Of a stretch of 64,000 nucleotides of DNA, positions 35,701 to 43,309 are shown one piece after another; the stretch's first letter is position 1, and every line of letters begins with the position of its first letter. The translations under genes and the position numbers were made by a program. The stretch comes from Micropruina sonneratiae (GTDB lineage: Bacteria > Actinomycetota > Actinomycetes > Propionibacteriales > Propionibacteriaceae), in assembly GCF_025972045.1 (NCBI RefSeq), contig NZ_JAPDHX010000007.1:1-64000 (forward strand), given 5' to 3'. The notes beneath the pieces were generated by a model. The model was not told the DNA's origin. It saw nothing but the letters and a program-made list of their open reading frames with translations, and made no database searches.

Positions 35701-36389
35701 TCACCCCCATCCCGCCGCCGGCCACGTCCGCCGGCCAGGCACAACTGATGGTTCCGGGCGCGCGGCGGGGCGGCATGGGGCGTCCGCCCCGGCGGTTCAT
35801 GGCGGTGGTGATCGGCGTGTTCGGGCTGCTGCTCGCCCTCGGCCTGGTGTGGGTGGCGGTCAGTCAACTCAATGCCCGGCGGGCCGATCCGGTGCCGTCT
35901 GCGGACCAGACGGCCGCGCAGGTGATCGCCGTGGTGTCGGCGACCGACTTCGACCCGTCCGCCGACGGGGGCAGCAACGCCGAGAACCCGCGGCTCACCC
36001 CCCGCGCCATCGACAACGACCCCGATTCGGCCTGGCTGACCGAGCGGTACCGCGGGAAGCCCGAGCAGGGTGGCCTCAAGCCGGGCATCGGGTTGGTGCT
36101 CGACCTGGGCGCCGTGAAGCGGGTCAGTCAGGTGAACGTCACCCTGCTCGGCAACGGCACCGACATCGAGTTGCGGCTGCCGGCCGACCCGGACGTGACC
36201 CGCGCCCCGATGCGCTCACAGGCCGACTGGACGGTCGCGGCCTCCGTCGAGCAGGCGACCGGTACGGCGGTCATGAAGCTGGACGAACCGGCCACCACCC
36301 GTTTCCTGCTGGTCTACCTGACCTCGCTGCCGCCCGAATCCGGCAGCTACTACCAGGGCGGGATCAGCAACATCGAGGTCCGCGGGTGA
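32784..36389 (+). CDS. murJ: MurJ lipid II flippase fused to a pseudokinase and an extracellular domain
   Basis: A 1,201-residue protein. Residues 15-535 are a 14-helix MurJ/MviN flippase (VMASGTMVSRILGFGRAIL at the start). A cytoplasmic linker leads to a kinase-like domain (about 640-895) with no catalytic residues: the Lys position reads VLMHLLPP, the HRD loop reads HERVNP and DFG is absent. A membrane helix (about 1003-1026) and an extracellular beta domain with AIDNDPDSAWLTE follow. M. tuberculosis MviN has the same plan and its pseudokinase, once phosphorylated, recruits FhaA. The GTG overlaps the previous stop. Confidence 0.93.
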   Translation: MSDEGREAPATGGRRLLNATAVMASGTMVSRILGFGRAILLAFALGNSTRQAEMFGLATLIPNTLYMLFAGGALNTVLVPQIVRAIKNDSDGGQIYVNRIMTAFLAALAAVTVVMVAAVPWLLTLWTDPQWQSLPHWQSLLYITYLTMPQLFFYGAFFLIGQVLNAKDSFGPMMWAPIANNIVQIAILVLYAVIWGQGLDTSAPFTNEQALLLGGGSTLGIVVQTLILIPYYRRTGFQYRPRWDLKGTGLGHTFHLAKWMMGYVALTLVAQAVVTRLATSAVVGGSGAGSTAYNQAYLIWVLPHSLLTVSLATAMLPQASRLAAVKDLVGVADEVARAIRLAVTFLVPAAIGLIVLADPIAEVAFSHGQGASGYHFVAWTLMAFAIGLVPYTIQYLYLRGFYALEDTRTPFLLQVVISGLNTVLAVALVLAWDDVNTVAPRLALSYSISYLVGVWLSHRSLRKRLDGLDGSGLILHLAKLTAATVPGAALAWAITWWFSRFTSTLLILIGLGLAGVVALLTFFFAAKRLGIAESTQVLQALRRRREESVVSQQADELAEEIGNGPIVGPADDSDRSPASPRTPAEHAEEVNDDPDGAGRFVPIAAARPVDAPLLHYPDPEDGHLPAMEVPTDAEVPAVVVGQVLGERYRLDEVLARRGSALTWRAFDQRLSRPVLMHLLPPDDARGPELIGVAKRASGAPDSAFLRVLDAGSFDEGEHYIVYEYAPGTSIQRVLAAGPLSPVESAWVVKELAQALSALHSRGLYHERVNPDTVVITAAGNVRIVGLLVEAALDPTPQPLADEAADVRALGALLYACLVTRWPGGDAYGLTAAPTDGARTLTPAQVKAGVPRMLDTLCDRILNPTPRNRQTPITTARAVAQQLSAVLGQASAAPDLERRLRMPVEQFRTAKPQTPAAGGGPRFSSPVPPPLPRPLGPDDDPSADGDDDWDATGESTQPWQLPGLKADDPTTEPFTPIPPPATSAGQAQLMVPGARRGGMGRPPRRFMAVVIGVFGLLLALGLVWVAVSQLNARRADPVPSADQTAAQVIAVVSATDFDPSADGGSNAENPRLTPRAIDNDPDSAWLTERYRGKPEQGGLKPGIGLVLDLGAVKRVSQVNVTLLGNGTDIELRLPADPDVTRAPMRSQADWTVAASVEQATGTAVMKLDEPATTRFLLVYLTSLPPESGSYYQGGISNIEVRG

Positions 36390-36486
36390 GCGCCAGCTGA
36401 GTCGGCTGCCGTCCGGCCGACACCGGCCCCGGTCCCGGGCTCCGGCCGAATACCCCGCCCAGGGATGTAGCCGATAACCTGCCGCT

Positions 36487-37089
36487 GTGATCGTCCCCAC
36501 CCACCGTCCCGCCCCGGGCCGGCCGCTTGAGGACGCCACCGACGCCGAACTGCTCAGCACCCACGTCGCCGGTGACGACCGAGCGTTCACGGTGCTGATC
36601 GAGCGGCACTCCGACCGGCTGTGGAGCCTCGCCCTACGGGTGATGGGCAGGCCCGAGGACGCCGCCGACGCCCTGCAGGACGCACTGATCTCGGCCTTCC
36701 GTCGCGCGGGCGACTTCAGCGGCGACGCGGCGGTCACCACCTGGCTGCACCGGATCGTGCTCAACGCGTGCTTCGACCGGCTGCGCCGGATGGCCGTCCG
36801 GCGGGCCGAGCCGCTGCCCGAGGACGCCGACCGCGCCCCCGAACTGATCGCGCCGGACGACCCGGAACGTGACGCCGTCCGGGCCGGCATCGCCGACGAG
36901 GTGACCGCCGCGTTGCGCCGGATCGGTGCCGACCAGCGGGCCGCGCTGGTGCTGGTCGACCTCGAGGGCTACTCGATGGAGCAGGCGGCACGCATCCTGG
37001 GCTGCGCGCCGGGTACCGTAAAGAGTCGATGCTCACGAGGCCGGGCCAAACTCGCAGTGCTGCTGCAACACCTCAGGGAGGTGGACTGA
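36487..37089 (+). CDS. sigM: ECF sigma factor SigM
   Basis: A 200-residue sigma-70 factor of the ECF group. Region 2 covers about residues 30-100 (RHSDRLWSLALRVMGRPEDAADALQDALISAF, with TTWLHRIVLNACFDRLRR) and region 4 about 135-190 (LRRIGADQRAALVLVDLEGYSMEQAARILG, then GTVKSRCSRGRAKL). Position after murJ matches sigM of mycobacteria. GTG start. It is normally held by a membrane anti-sigma factor encoded just downstream; here only a short soluble protein follows. Confidence 0.9.
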   Translation: MIVPTHRPAPGRPLEDATDAELLSTHVAGDDRAFTVLIERHSDRLWSLALRVMGRPEDAADALQDALISAFRRAGDFSGDAAVTTWLHRIVLNACFDRLRRMAVRRAEPLPEDADRAPELIAPDDPERDAVRAGIADEVTAALRRIGADQRAALVLVDLEGYSMEQAARILGCAPGTVKSRCSRGRAKLAVLLQHLREVD

Positions 37090-37149
37090 ATGGGAACCGA
37101 ACCCGGGTCCGCCGCGTCAAACCCAGGGTCACCGGCAGAAGGAGTTCCC

Positions 37150-37353
37150 ATGGTCTCCGACGAGGCGGTCACCCGATTTCTCCGGGCCGCCCCGATTCCG
37201 GCCTGCCCTGACGACGTCCTGACGCGGTTGCGGGCCACCATCGCCGGCGAGGTCGAACTGCGGCGCGCCAGCCGGGTGGAACCCGACATCGACCTGACCG
37301 GCATCAAGCCGGCCTCCGACCTGTGGAGCGACGAAACCGTCGACGACCTGTGA
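37150..37353 (+). CDS. Small protein after sigM, 67 residues
   Basis: The ATG at 37150 has AGAAGGAG just upstream and is preferred to the in-frame ATG at 37090, which abuts the sigM stop without a site. The product (MVSDEAVTRFLRAAPIPACPDDVLTRL..., ending WSDETVDDL) has no membrane helix and no zinc-binding HxxxCxxC motif. It occupies the place of the anti-sigma gene in mycobacteria. The first helices could resemble the N-terminal sigma-binding part of such a protein, but this is inference; it may be unrelated. Confidence 0.65.
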   Translation: MVSDEAVTRFLRAAPIPACPDDVLTRLRATIAGEVELRRASRVEPDIDLTGIKPASDLWSDETVDDL

Positions 37354-37392
37354 CACCGAGGCCCCGCCCCGGCGTCCGTTACGCTGACCACG

Positions 37393-38007
37393 ATGTCGCC
37401 ACGGACCAGTTCGAAGGAGATCGCCGCCCTCGGTGAGGCGGTCCGCACGGCACGGGCCGATCGTGGCTGGTCGGTGGAGCAGTTGGCCCGCGAGTCCGGG
37501 CTCAGCGTAGGCATCGTCTCCCAGATCGAACGCGGCCGCGGCAACCCGTCGCTGACCACCATGCGCAGCCTGGCCGAGGGTCTCGGCTTCGAGCTCGGTG
37601 ACCTGTTCGGCGCCGCTCTCAGCCGGAACGCCGTGGTCGTCCGCGAGCCCGACCGGCTGCTGCTTCCGCCGCTGTCGCCCGACGAGCCCGCGCCCGGGCT
37701 GAGCCGGGAGTTGCTCACCCCGCCGCGCAACGCCACCCTGCAGGTGATCCGCACGGTGATGCCGGCCGGGTACAGCAACCGCAGCCGTCCGTTCCGCCAC
37801 CTCGGCGTGGAGTCGGTGCACGTGCTGGCGGGACGGCTGCGGGTGGTCACCGATGTCGGCGAGCATCTGCTGGAGGCCGGCGACACGATCACCTACGACT
37901 GCTCGACCCCGCACTGGTGGGAGAACCCCGGCGAGGTCGAGGCGGTCGTGCTGGGGTCGGTCATCCCGTTGGGTCCGCTCCCCCTGCCCCGTCCCAGGTT
38001 GGCGTAG
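37393..38007 (+). CDS. XRE-cupin transcriptional regulator
   Basis: A 204-residue regulator. The helix-turn-helix is at about residues 12-70 (WSVEQLARESGLSVGIVSQIERGRGNPSL), and a cupin domain fills the C-terminus (VESVHVLAGRLRVVTDVGEHLLEAGDTITYD, with the HWWENPG end). Such proteins sense small ligands, often amino acids or amines. Its last 47 bases overlap the convergent DUF1028 gene. The peptide transporter upstream of the DUF1028 gene and the TTCAATATTTTGAA palindrome there are plausible targets. Confidence 0.88.
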   Translation: MSPRTSSKEIAALGEAVRTARADRGWSVEQLARESGLSVGIVSQIERGRGNPSLTTMRSLAEGLGFELGDLFGAALSRNAVVVREPDRLLLPPLSPDEPAPGLSRELLTPPRNATLQVIRTVMPAGYSNRSRPFRHLGVESVHVLAGRLRVVTDVGEHLLEAGDTITYDCSTPHWWENPGEVEAVVLGSVIPLGPLPLPRPRLA

Positions 38008-38650
38008 CCGCCTGGGGTACGCCGAGCAGGTCGCGGTGGTACAGGTCGATCAGCCGGCGCAGTTCGGTGACCGGGTCGGGGTGGTCGTCGACCCGCAGGT
38101 CGCACACGGTCTCGGGCGGCCAGGCGTCCAGCTCGGCGTTCGACACCACGTACACCGCGGCGCTCTGCCGGCCGCGGCGGTCGCCCCCGGCAGCCTGACC
38201 GGCGGCCAGCACCTCGACCAGCCGCTGCGCGAACGGCACCTCTGCGCTGCTGTCGTAGCGCTCGGCCATGGCGTCCACCACCTCGGGGCCGGTGAGCAGG
38301 TTGCCGAGCAGCACCGACCCGGGCCGGCACAATCCCCCCGCCCACGGCGTGCAGTCGTCGCCGGTGTGCATGGCGCTGCGGCCGTTGATGTCGAGCACGG
38401 CGACCTGGCGCATCGCGAACCCCGGGTCGCTCTCGGCGAGCGCCTGGATCACTAACGTGGGATCGGCCTCGCGGCGCAGCAGTTCCAGGGTGTGCGAACG
38501 GAAGCGGCGGTTGGTGTAGGCCTGGGTCGCGATGGCGCCCACCCCCGGCGCCGCGGCCAGCACCGCGGATCCGACCGCAAGCGTGCAGGTGGCTGTCGCC
38601 ACGCCCAGGTTCATGCCGTCCTCGCTGAGCGCGACCACGGTGAACGTCAT
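37961..38650 (-). CDS. DUF1028 (Ntn-hydrolase-like) protein
   Basis: A 229-residue protein of the DUF1028 family, which has an Ntn-hydrolase-like fold with unproven activity. The N-terminus MTFTVVALSEDGMNLGVATA and GVGAIATQAYTNRRF, and DINGRSAMHTGDDC later on, are family hallmarks. ATG at 38650 is preceded by GAGGAGG. It is divergent from the oligopeptide transporter operon, as many DUF1028 genes are; a role in hydrolysing an imported peptide or amide is a likely guess. Confidence 0.85.
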   Translation of the reverse strand: MTFTVVALSEDGMNLGVATATCTLAVGSAVLAAAPGVGAIATQAYTNRRFRSHTLELLRREADPTLVIQALAESDPGFAMRQVAVLDINGRSAMHTGDDCTPWAGGLCRPGSVLLGNLLTGPEVVDAMAERYDSSAEVPFAQRLVEVLAAGQAAGGDRRGRQSAAVYVVSNAELDAWPPETVCDLRVDDHPDPVTELRRLIDLYHRDLLGVPQAATPTWDGAGGADPTG

Positions 38651-38732
38651 CACCACCTCCTCGTTGCGACTGGGTAACGCTGCCGCACGAACTCTTGCGG
38701 CCGTACCAGCCCCGTAACAGAATGTGCCAACC

Positions 38733-38746
38733 TTCAATATTTTGAA
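38733..38746. promoter_or_regulatory. Palindromic operator candidate TTCAATATTTTGAA
   Basis: Five-base arms TTCAA and TTGAA flank TATT in an A/T-rich patch within the 144-bp divergent gap between DUF1028 and the transporter binding protein. The XRE-cupin regulator is encoded nearby and may bind here. Confidence 0.4.
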
Positions 38747-38794
38747 CCGGAGTCTAGAAGGGCCCCGAGGGGCTGTCGAGGGAGAGGATCCGAC

Positions 38795-40342
38795 GTGGCA
38801 CGACGCGGAAAATGGACGGCCCTGGCGGCCGCGGCGGGCGCGCTGATGCTCGCACTCACCGCCTGCTCGGCAGGCTCCGGGGTGAACGTGAACCCCAGCA
38901 CCGTCACCAGCGGTGGCACGGGGGGCGGCACCCTGGTCGCCGCCATCGGCGGCCAGCCCGATCAGCTCGATCCGGCGGTGACCACCTCCTACAACTCCTT
39001 CCAGGTGCTGGAGAACGTCTACGACACCCTCGTCGAACCCGACCAGAACCTGGCCATGCAGCCGGCGCTGGCCGAGAGCTGGACGACCAGCGACGACCAG
39101 CTCACCTGGACGTTCAAGCTGCGCCAGGGTGTCAAGTTCCACGACGGCAGCGACTTCACCTCGGCCGACGTGGTCTACTCCTACGACCGGATCATCGACG
39201 AGAAGCTGTCCCCGTCGTGGCGGTTCTCGGCGGTGAAGAGCATCAAGGCGCCCGACGACTCGACCGTGGTGATCACCGTCAAGTCGCCCTCGCCGAACCT
39301 GCTCGCCAACCTGGGCGGGTTCAAGGGCCTCGGCATCGTGAAGAAGTCCAACGTCACCTCCGGCGACATCAAGACCAAGCCGATCGGCACCGGCCCGTTC
39401 TCGGTGGAGAAGTTCACCGCCGGCGACAGCATCGAGCTGGAGGCCAACCCCGACTACTGGGGCGGTGCGCCGAAGCTCGACGGCGTGAAGTTCACCTTCA
39501 TCCCCGAGCCGAGCACGGCGATGGCGGCGCTGCAGTCCGGTGAGGTGCAGTGGACCGACTCCGTGCCCGCCCAGGAGGTCGCGACCCTCAAGAACGACAA
39601 CACGATCACCCTGGGCCAGGTCGGCTCCAACGACTACTGGTACCTGGCCCTCAACCAGGCCAAGTCGCCGTGGAAGGACGTCCGGGTGCGGCAGGCGGTC
39701 GCCTACGCGATCGACCGGGACGCGATCACCCAGGCCACCAAGTACGGCAACGCCACCGTCAATCAGCTCGCCATTCCCAAGACGTCGCAGTGGTACACCG
39801 AGTACGCCCCGTTCACCTTCGACGAGGCCAAGGCCAAGTCGCTGATGGCCGAGGCCGGGGTGACCAGCGCGAACATGACCTTCCTGGCAACCTCCGACTA
39901 CCCCGAGACCGTCACCGTCGGGCAGCTGCTGGCCGACGCGCTGGGCAAGATCGGCATCACGGTGAAGATCAAGACCGTCGACTTCGCCACCTGGCTCGAC
40001 GAGCAGGGCAAGGGCAACTTCGACCTGCTGATGATGGGTTGGCTGGGCAACATCGACCCCGACGACTTCTACTACGGCCAGCATCACACCGACGGCTCGA
40101 ACAACTACCAGCACTACAGCAACGCCGAGGTCGACAGGCTGCTGGACGCCGGCCGCACCGAGACCGACCAGGCCGCCCGCAAGGATCTGTACGCGCAGGC
40201 GGCGAAGATCATCGCCGACGAGTGCAGCTACATCTATCTGTACAACCCCGACGTGCTGCAGGTGTGGTCGACCAAGCTGACCGGCTACGAGGTCCGCGGC
40301 GACCGGGCGATCCGGTTCCGCACGGCGTCCCTGGCCGGCTGA
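38795..40342 (+). CDS. ABC transporter substrate-binding lipoprotein (SBP family 5)
   Basis: A 515-residue dipeptide/oligopeptide-type binding protein. The signal ends in LTACSAG, a lipobox (LTAC), so it is anchored outside the membrane. The SBP_bac_5 signature begins at GQPDQLDPAVTTSYNS, and LRQGVKFHDGSDFTSADVVYSY is the family motif. The start is GTG at 38795 with GAGAGG ahead. It heads a transporter cluster with two permeases and two ATPases; peptides are the usual cargo, but nickel, opines or glycosides are also moved by this family. Confidence 0.92.
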   Translation: MARRGKWTALAAAAGALMLALTACSAGSGVNVNPSTVTSGGTGGGTLVAAIGGQPDQLDPAVTTSYNSFQVLENVYDTLVEPDQNLAMQPALAESWTTSDDQLTWTFKLRQGVKFHDGSDFTSADVVYSYDRIIDEKLSPSWRFSAVKSIKAPDDSTVVITVKSPSPNLLANLGGFKGLGIVKKSNVTSGDIKTKPIGTGPFSVEKFTAGDSIELEANPDYWGGAPKLDGVKFTFIPEPSTAMAALQSGEVQWTDSVPAQEVATLKNDNTITLGQVGSNDYWYLALNQAKSPWKDVRVRQAVAYAIDRDAITQATKYGNATVNQLAIPKTSQWYTEYAPFTFDEAKAKSLMAEAGVTSANMTFLATSDYPETVTVGQLLADALGKIGITVKIKTVDFATWLDEQGKGNFDLLMMGWLGNIDPDDFYYGQHHTDGSNNYQHYSNAEVDRLLDAGRTETDQAARKDLYAQAAKIIADECSYIYLYNPDVLQVWSTKLTGYEVRGDRAIRFRTASLAG

Positions 40343-40358
40343 GGCCGGTCCGGCCCGT

Positions 40359-40415
40359 AATGGAACCTTCCCGATTTCAGGCCGGCCTGAAATGGGGACG
40401 GTTCCATTTGAGGCC
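40359..40415. repeat. REP-like palindrome, copy 1 (tandem pair)
   Basis: The unit 40384-40415 is a 32-bp imperfect palindrome (GGCCTGAAATGGGGACGGTT... ending AGGCC), and 40359-40383 is a second, partial, inverted copy of it. It lies 17 bp after the binding-protein gene and before the first permease. Its reverse complement matches the 44335-44366 element at 31 of 32 bases. Similar GGGGACGGTTC-type palindromes are known from REP elements moved by REP-associated tyrosine transposases. Confidence 0.8.
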
Positions 40416-40441
40416 ACCATTACCGACACGATCGGAGGATC

Positions 40442-41386
40442 ATGACGCTGTTCCTGCTGAAACGCCTGGGCCACATGGCGATCGTGCTGATCGGCGTCAC
40501 GCTGGTGGTCTTCGCGCTCATTCAGCTGGTGCCGGGCGACCCGGTCAGGCTGGCGATGGGAACCCGGTTCGACCCGGACGTCTACGCGGCACTGCGGGCG
40601 GCGTCCGGGTTGGACCGGCCCCTGGTCGAGCAGTACTTCAGCTACCTCGGCAACGCGCTGACCGGCAACCTGGGGGTCAGCTTCCGTTCGGGTGACCCGG
40701 TCACCCTGCTGCTGCTGGCGAGGCTGCCCGCCACGTTGTCGCTGGCTATCGCCTCGCTGGTGGTCGCGGGGCTCATCTCGTTCCCGCTGGGCATTCACAG
40801 CGCACTCAACCGTGGCAAGTTCTCCGACGTGGTGGTGCGGGTGATCAGCCAGTTCGGCGTCTCGGTGCCCGACTTCTGGATGGGCATCATCCTGATCCTG
40901 GTGTTCTCCACCACCCTGGGCTGGCTGCCGCCGTCGGGCTACGTGGCGATCACCGAGAACCCGTGGGAGTGGTTCCGCCGGGTGCTGCTGCCGGCCATCA
41001 CGGTGGGCACGGCGTCCGGGGCGATCATGACCCGCTACATCCGCAGCTCGGTGCTCGAATCGCTCGGCTCCGACCACGCCCGCACCGCCCGCTCGAAGGG
41101 CCTTCCCGAACGCATCGTGATGAGCCGGCACATTCTGCGCAACGCCCTGGTGCCGGTGATCACCGTCGGTGGCGTCCAGCTGGCCGGACTGCTGGGCGGC
41201 GTCGTGGTGGTCGAGGTGGTGTTCGCCTGGCCCGGGCTGGGACGCCTCGTCTACGACTCGGTCGCCGCCCGCGACTACCCCGTGATTCAGGGCGCGGTGC
41301 TGCTCATCGCGGTGCTGTTCCTGTTCATCAACCTGATCGTGGACATCGTCTACGCCAAGGTCGACCCGCGGATCGCACTGTCATGA
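40442..41386 (+). CDS. Peptide ABC transporter permease (DppB/OppB type)
   Basis: A 314-residue membrane protein with about six helices. The DppB signature is at the N-terminus (LKRLGHMAIVLIGVTLVVFAL, then PGDPVRLAMG) and the cytoplasmic EAA loop (ARSKGLPERIVMSRHILRNAL) is in the C-terminal half. It is preceded by the REP-like element and a CGGAGG site. It forms the heterodimeric channel with the next gene product. A 13-base repeat marks the junction with that gene. Confidence 0.93.
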   Translation: MTLFLLKRLGHMAIVLIGVTLVVFALIQLVPGDPVRLAMGTRFDPDVYAALRAASGLDRPLVEQYFSYLGNALTGNLGVSFRSGDPVTLLLLARLPATLSLAIASLVVAGLISFPLGIHSALNRGKFSDVVVRVISQFGVSVPDFWMGIILILVFSTTLGWLPPSGYVAITENPWEWFRRVLLPAITVGTASGAIMTRYIRSSVLESLGSDHARTARSKGLPERIVMSRHILRNALVPVITVGGVQLAGLLGGVVVVEVVFAWPGLGRLVYDSVAARDYPVIQGAVLLIAVLFLFINLIVDIVYAKVDPRIALS

Positions 41387-41404
41387 GGAGGGCACTGTCA
41401 TGAG
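41375..41404 (+). repeat. 13-base direct repeat at the permease junction
   Basis: GCACTGTCATGAG occurs at 41375-41387 (end of the first permease gene) and again at 41392-41404 (start of the second). The spacer is GAGG, which is part of the ribosome-binding site, so the repeat looks like a duplication that created the present intergenic spacing. Confidence 0.7.
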
Positions 41405-42299
41405 CGCCGCCCAGGTCACCGCCGACACCGCTGCGGTCACCGGCTCCGCCCCGTTGTGGCGCCGTTCGCTCAAGGCGCTGCTGGCCTCGCCGGTCGTCTG
41501 GTTCTGCCTCGTGGTGCTCGGCACGGTGCTGCTCTGCGCCGTGTTCGGCGAGCAGATCGCGCCGCAAAGCGCCAACGAGACCGACGTCTCCCGGGCGTTC
41601 ACACCGCCCGGCCCGGACGCCTGGATGGGCACCGACGACCTCGGCCGGGACGTCTTCTCTCGCGTCGTGCTGTCGGCCGCCCCCACGCTGCAGGTCAGCG
41701 TCACCTCCGTCGGCATCGCCCTGGTCGTCGGCGTCACCCTGGGCCTGCTGGCCGGCTACTACCGGGGCTGGGTGGACGTCGTGGTGATGCGCGTCGTCGA
41801 CGTGATGTTCGCCTTCCCGGTGATGCTGCTGGCGATCGCGATCGTCGCGGTGCTGGGCGCGGGCCTGACCACGGCGATCATCGCCATCGGCGTCGTCTAC
41901 ACCCCGATCTTCGCCCGGGTCACGCGGGCCAGCGTGCTGAGCGTGCGCGAGGAGCCGTTCATCAAGGCGGCCAAGTCGCTGGGGGCGCGCGACTCGCGGA
42001 TCATCTTCACCCACGTGCTGCCCAACGTGAGCGCGCCGATCATCGTGCAGACGTCGCTGTCGTTCGCGTTCGCGATCCTGTCCGAGGCGGCGCTGTCGTT
42101 CCTGGGCCTCGGCGTCCAGCCACCCGACCCGTCGTGGGGCCGGATGCTGTTCGACGCCAAGAGCTTCCTCAACCAGGGCTGGTGGCTGTCGGTGTTCCCC
42201 GGCGCCGCGATCTTCATCACCGTGCTGGCCTTCAACCTGATCGGTGACGCGCTGCGCGATGTGCTCGACCCCAAGACCATGACGAAGGAGCGGGCATGA
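41400..42299 (+). CDS. Peptide ABC transporter permease (DppC/OppC type)
   Basis: A 299-residue membrane protein. The N-terminal OppC region and the motif GPDAWMGTDDLGRDVFSRVV (residues about 77-96) are diagnostic of DppC-type permeases; the EAA loop reads AAKSLGARDSRIIFTHVLPN. The ATG is one base into the GAGGAGG-ACTGTC repeat described separately. Its stop overlaps the start of the first ATPase gene (ATGA), so the transporter is coupled at the ribosome. Confidence 0.94.
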   Translation: MSAAQVTADTAAVTGSAPLWRRSLKALLASPVVWFCLVVLGTVLLCAVFGEQIAPQSANETDVSRAFTPPGPDAWMGTDDLGRDVFSRVVLSAAPTLQVSVTSVGIALVVGVTLGLLAGYYRGWVDVVVMRVVDVMFAFPVMLLAIAIVAVLGAGLTTAIIAIGVVYTPIFARVTRASVLSVREEPFIKAAKSLGARDSRIIFTHVLPNVSAPIIVQTSLSFAFAILSEAALSFLGLGVQPPDPSWGRMLFDAKSFLNQGWWLSVFPGAAIFITVLAFNLIGDALRDVLDPKTMTKERA

Positions 42300-43309
42300 C
42301 GACCACGAACGTCTCGACCACCGCCGCCTTCGGGGTGGACGACCTGTCGGTGCGCATCGGCTCGGCGCAGATCCTGAACGGCGTCACCTGGTCTGTCGAA
42401 CGCGGCGAGACCCTCGGCATCGTCGGCGAGTCGGGTTCGGGCAAGTCGATGACCGTGCTGTCGGCCACCGGCCTGGTGCCCCGTCCGCCCGCGGTGGTGA
42501 CCGGACGCGCCCTGCTCGGCCAACCCGACGGCAGCCAATCCGACCTGCTCACCATGACGGCCGCACAACTGCGGGCGGTTCGCGGGCGGCGGCTGGGCTA
42601 CGTGTTTCAAGACCCGTCCACCTCGCTGAACCCACTGCTCACCGTCGAGCGGCAGCTCACCGAGGGCCTGGAGTACCACCTGAAGATGCGTCCTGCGGAG
42701 GCTTCGAAGCGGGCCGTCGAGTTGCTCGAGATGGTGGGCATTCCCGACCCGGCCCGGCGGGTGAAGAACTACCCGCACGAGCTGTCGGGCGGTATGCGGC
42801 AACGGGTGATGATCGCCATCGCGCTGTCGTGCGACCCCGAGGTGCTGATCGCCGACGAACCCACCACCGCTCTGGACGTGACCATTCAGGCGCAGATCGT
42901 CGACATCGTCCGGTCGCTGCAGCAGCGGCTGGGCACCGCGGTGATCTGGATCAGCCACGACCTCGGTGTGGTCGGCGGGCTGGCCGACCGCATCGTGGTG
43001 CTGTACGGCGGCCAGGTGGTCGAGCAGGCCGATGTCGAGACGCTGTTCGAGCAGCGCTCGCACCCCTACACGCAGGGGTTGTTCGCCGCTCGTCCGACAT
43101 TGGGGCGCACCGGCAACGAACTGGTCACCATTTCCGGCTCGCCACCCGACCCGCGCGAGTTGCCGCCCGGCTGCGTCTTCTACGACCGGTGCGAGCTGCG
43201 GCTCGACGACCGCTGCCGCACCGAGCGGCCGCCGCTGGTCGAACTCGGGCCCGAGCACTGGGTGCGTTCGTTCTGCGCCACCCCCGAGCGGCAGGAGGCC
43301 ACCGCATGA
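42296..43309 (+). CDS. Peptide ABC transporter ATP-binding protein (DppD/OppD type)
   Basis: A 337-residue ABC ATPase. Walker A GESGSGKS, signature LSGGMRQR, Walker [13 protein letters not shown] and the switch His in WISHDLG are all present. The C-terminal extension with [13 protein letters not shown] and other cysteines is the Fe-S or metal-binding tail typical of OppD-type proteins. ATGA overlaps at both ends keep it within the operon. Confidence 0.95.
   Translation: MTTTNVSTTAAFGVDDLSVRIGSAQILNGVTWSVERGETLGIVGESGSGKSMTVLSATGLVPRPPAVVTGRALLGQPDGSQSDLLTMTAAQLRAVRGRRLGYVFQDPSTSLNPLLTVERQLTEGLEYHLKMRPAEASKRAVELLEMVGIPDPARRVKNYPHELSGGMRQRVMIAIALSCDPEVLIADEPTTALDVTIQAQIVDIVRSLQQRLGTAVIWISHDLGVVGGLADRIVVLYGGQVVEQADVETLFEQRSHPYTQGLFAARPTLGRTGNELVTISGSPPDPRELPPGCVFYDRCELRLDDRCRTERPPLVELGPEHWVRSFCATPERQEATA

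Noticed and set aside
32751..35867. Minus-strand frame over 1,000 codons across murJ
   Set aside because: Antisense artefact of G+C-biased codon use, rich in Gln/Arg/Asp with no domain; murJ is on the other strand.
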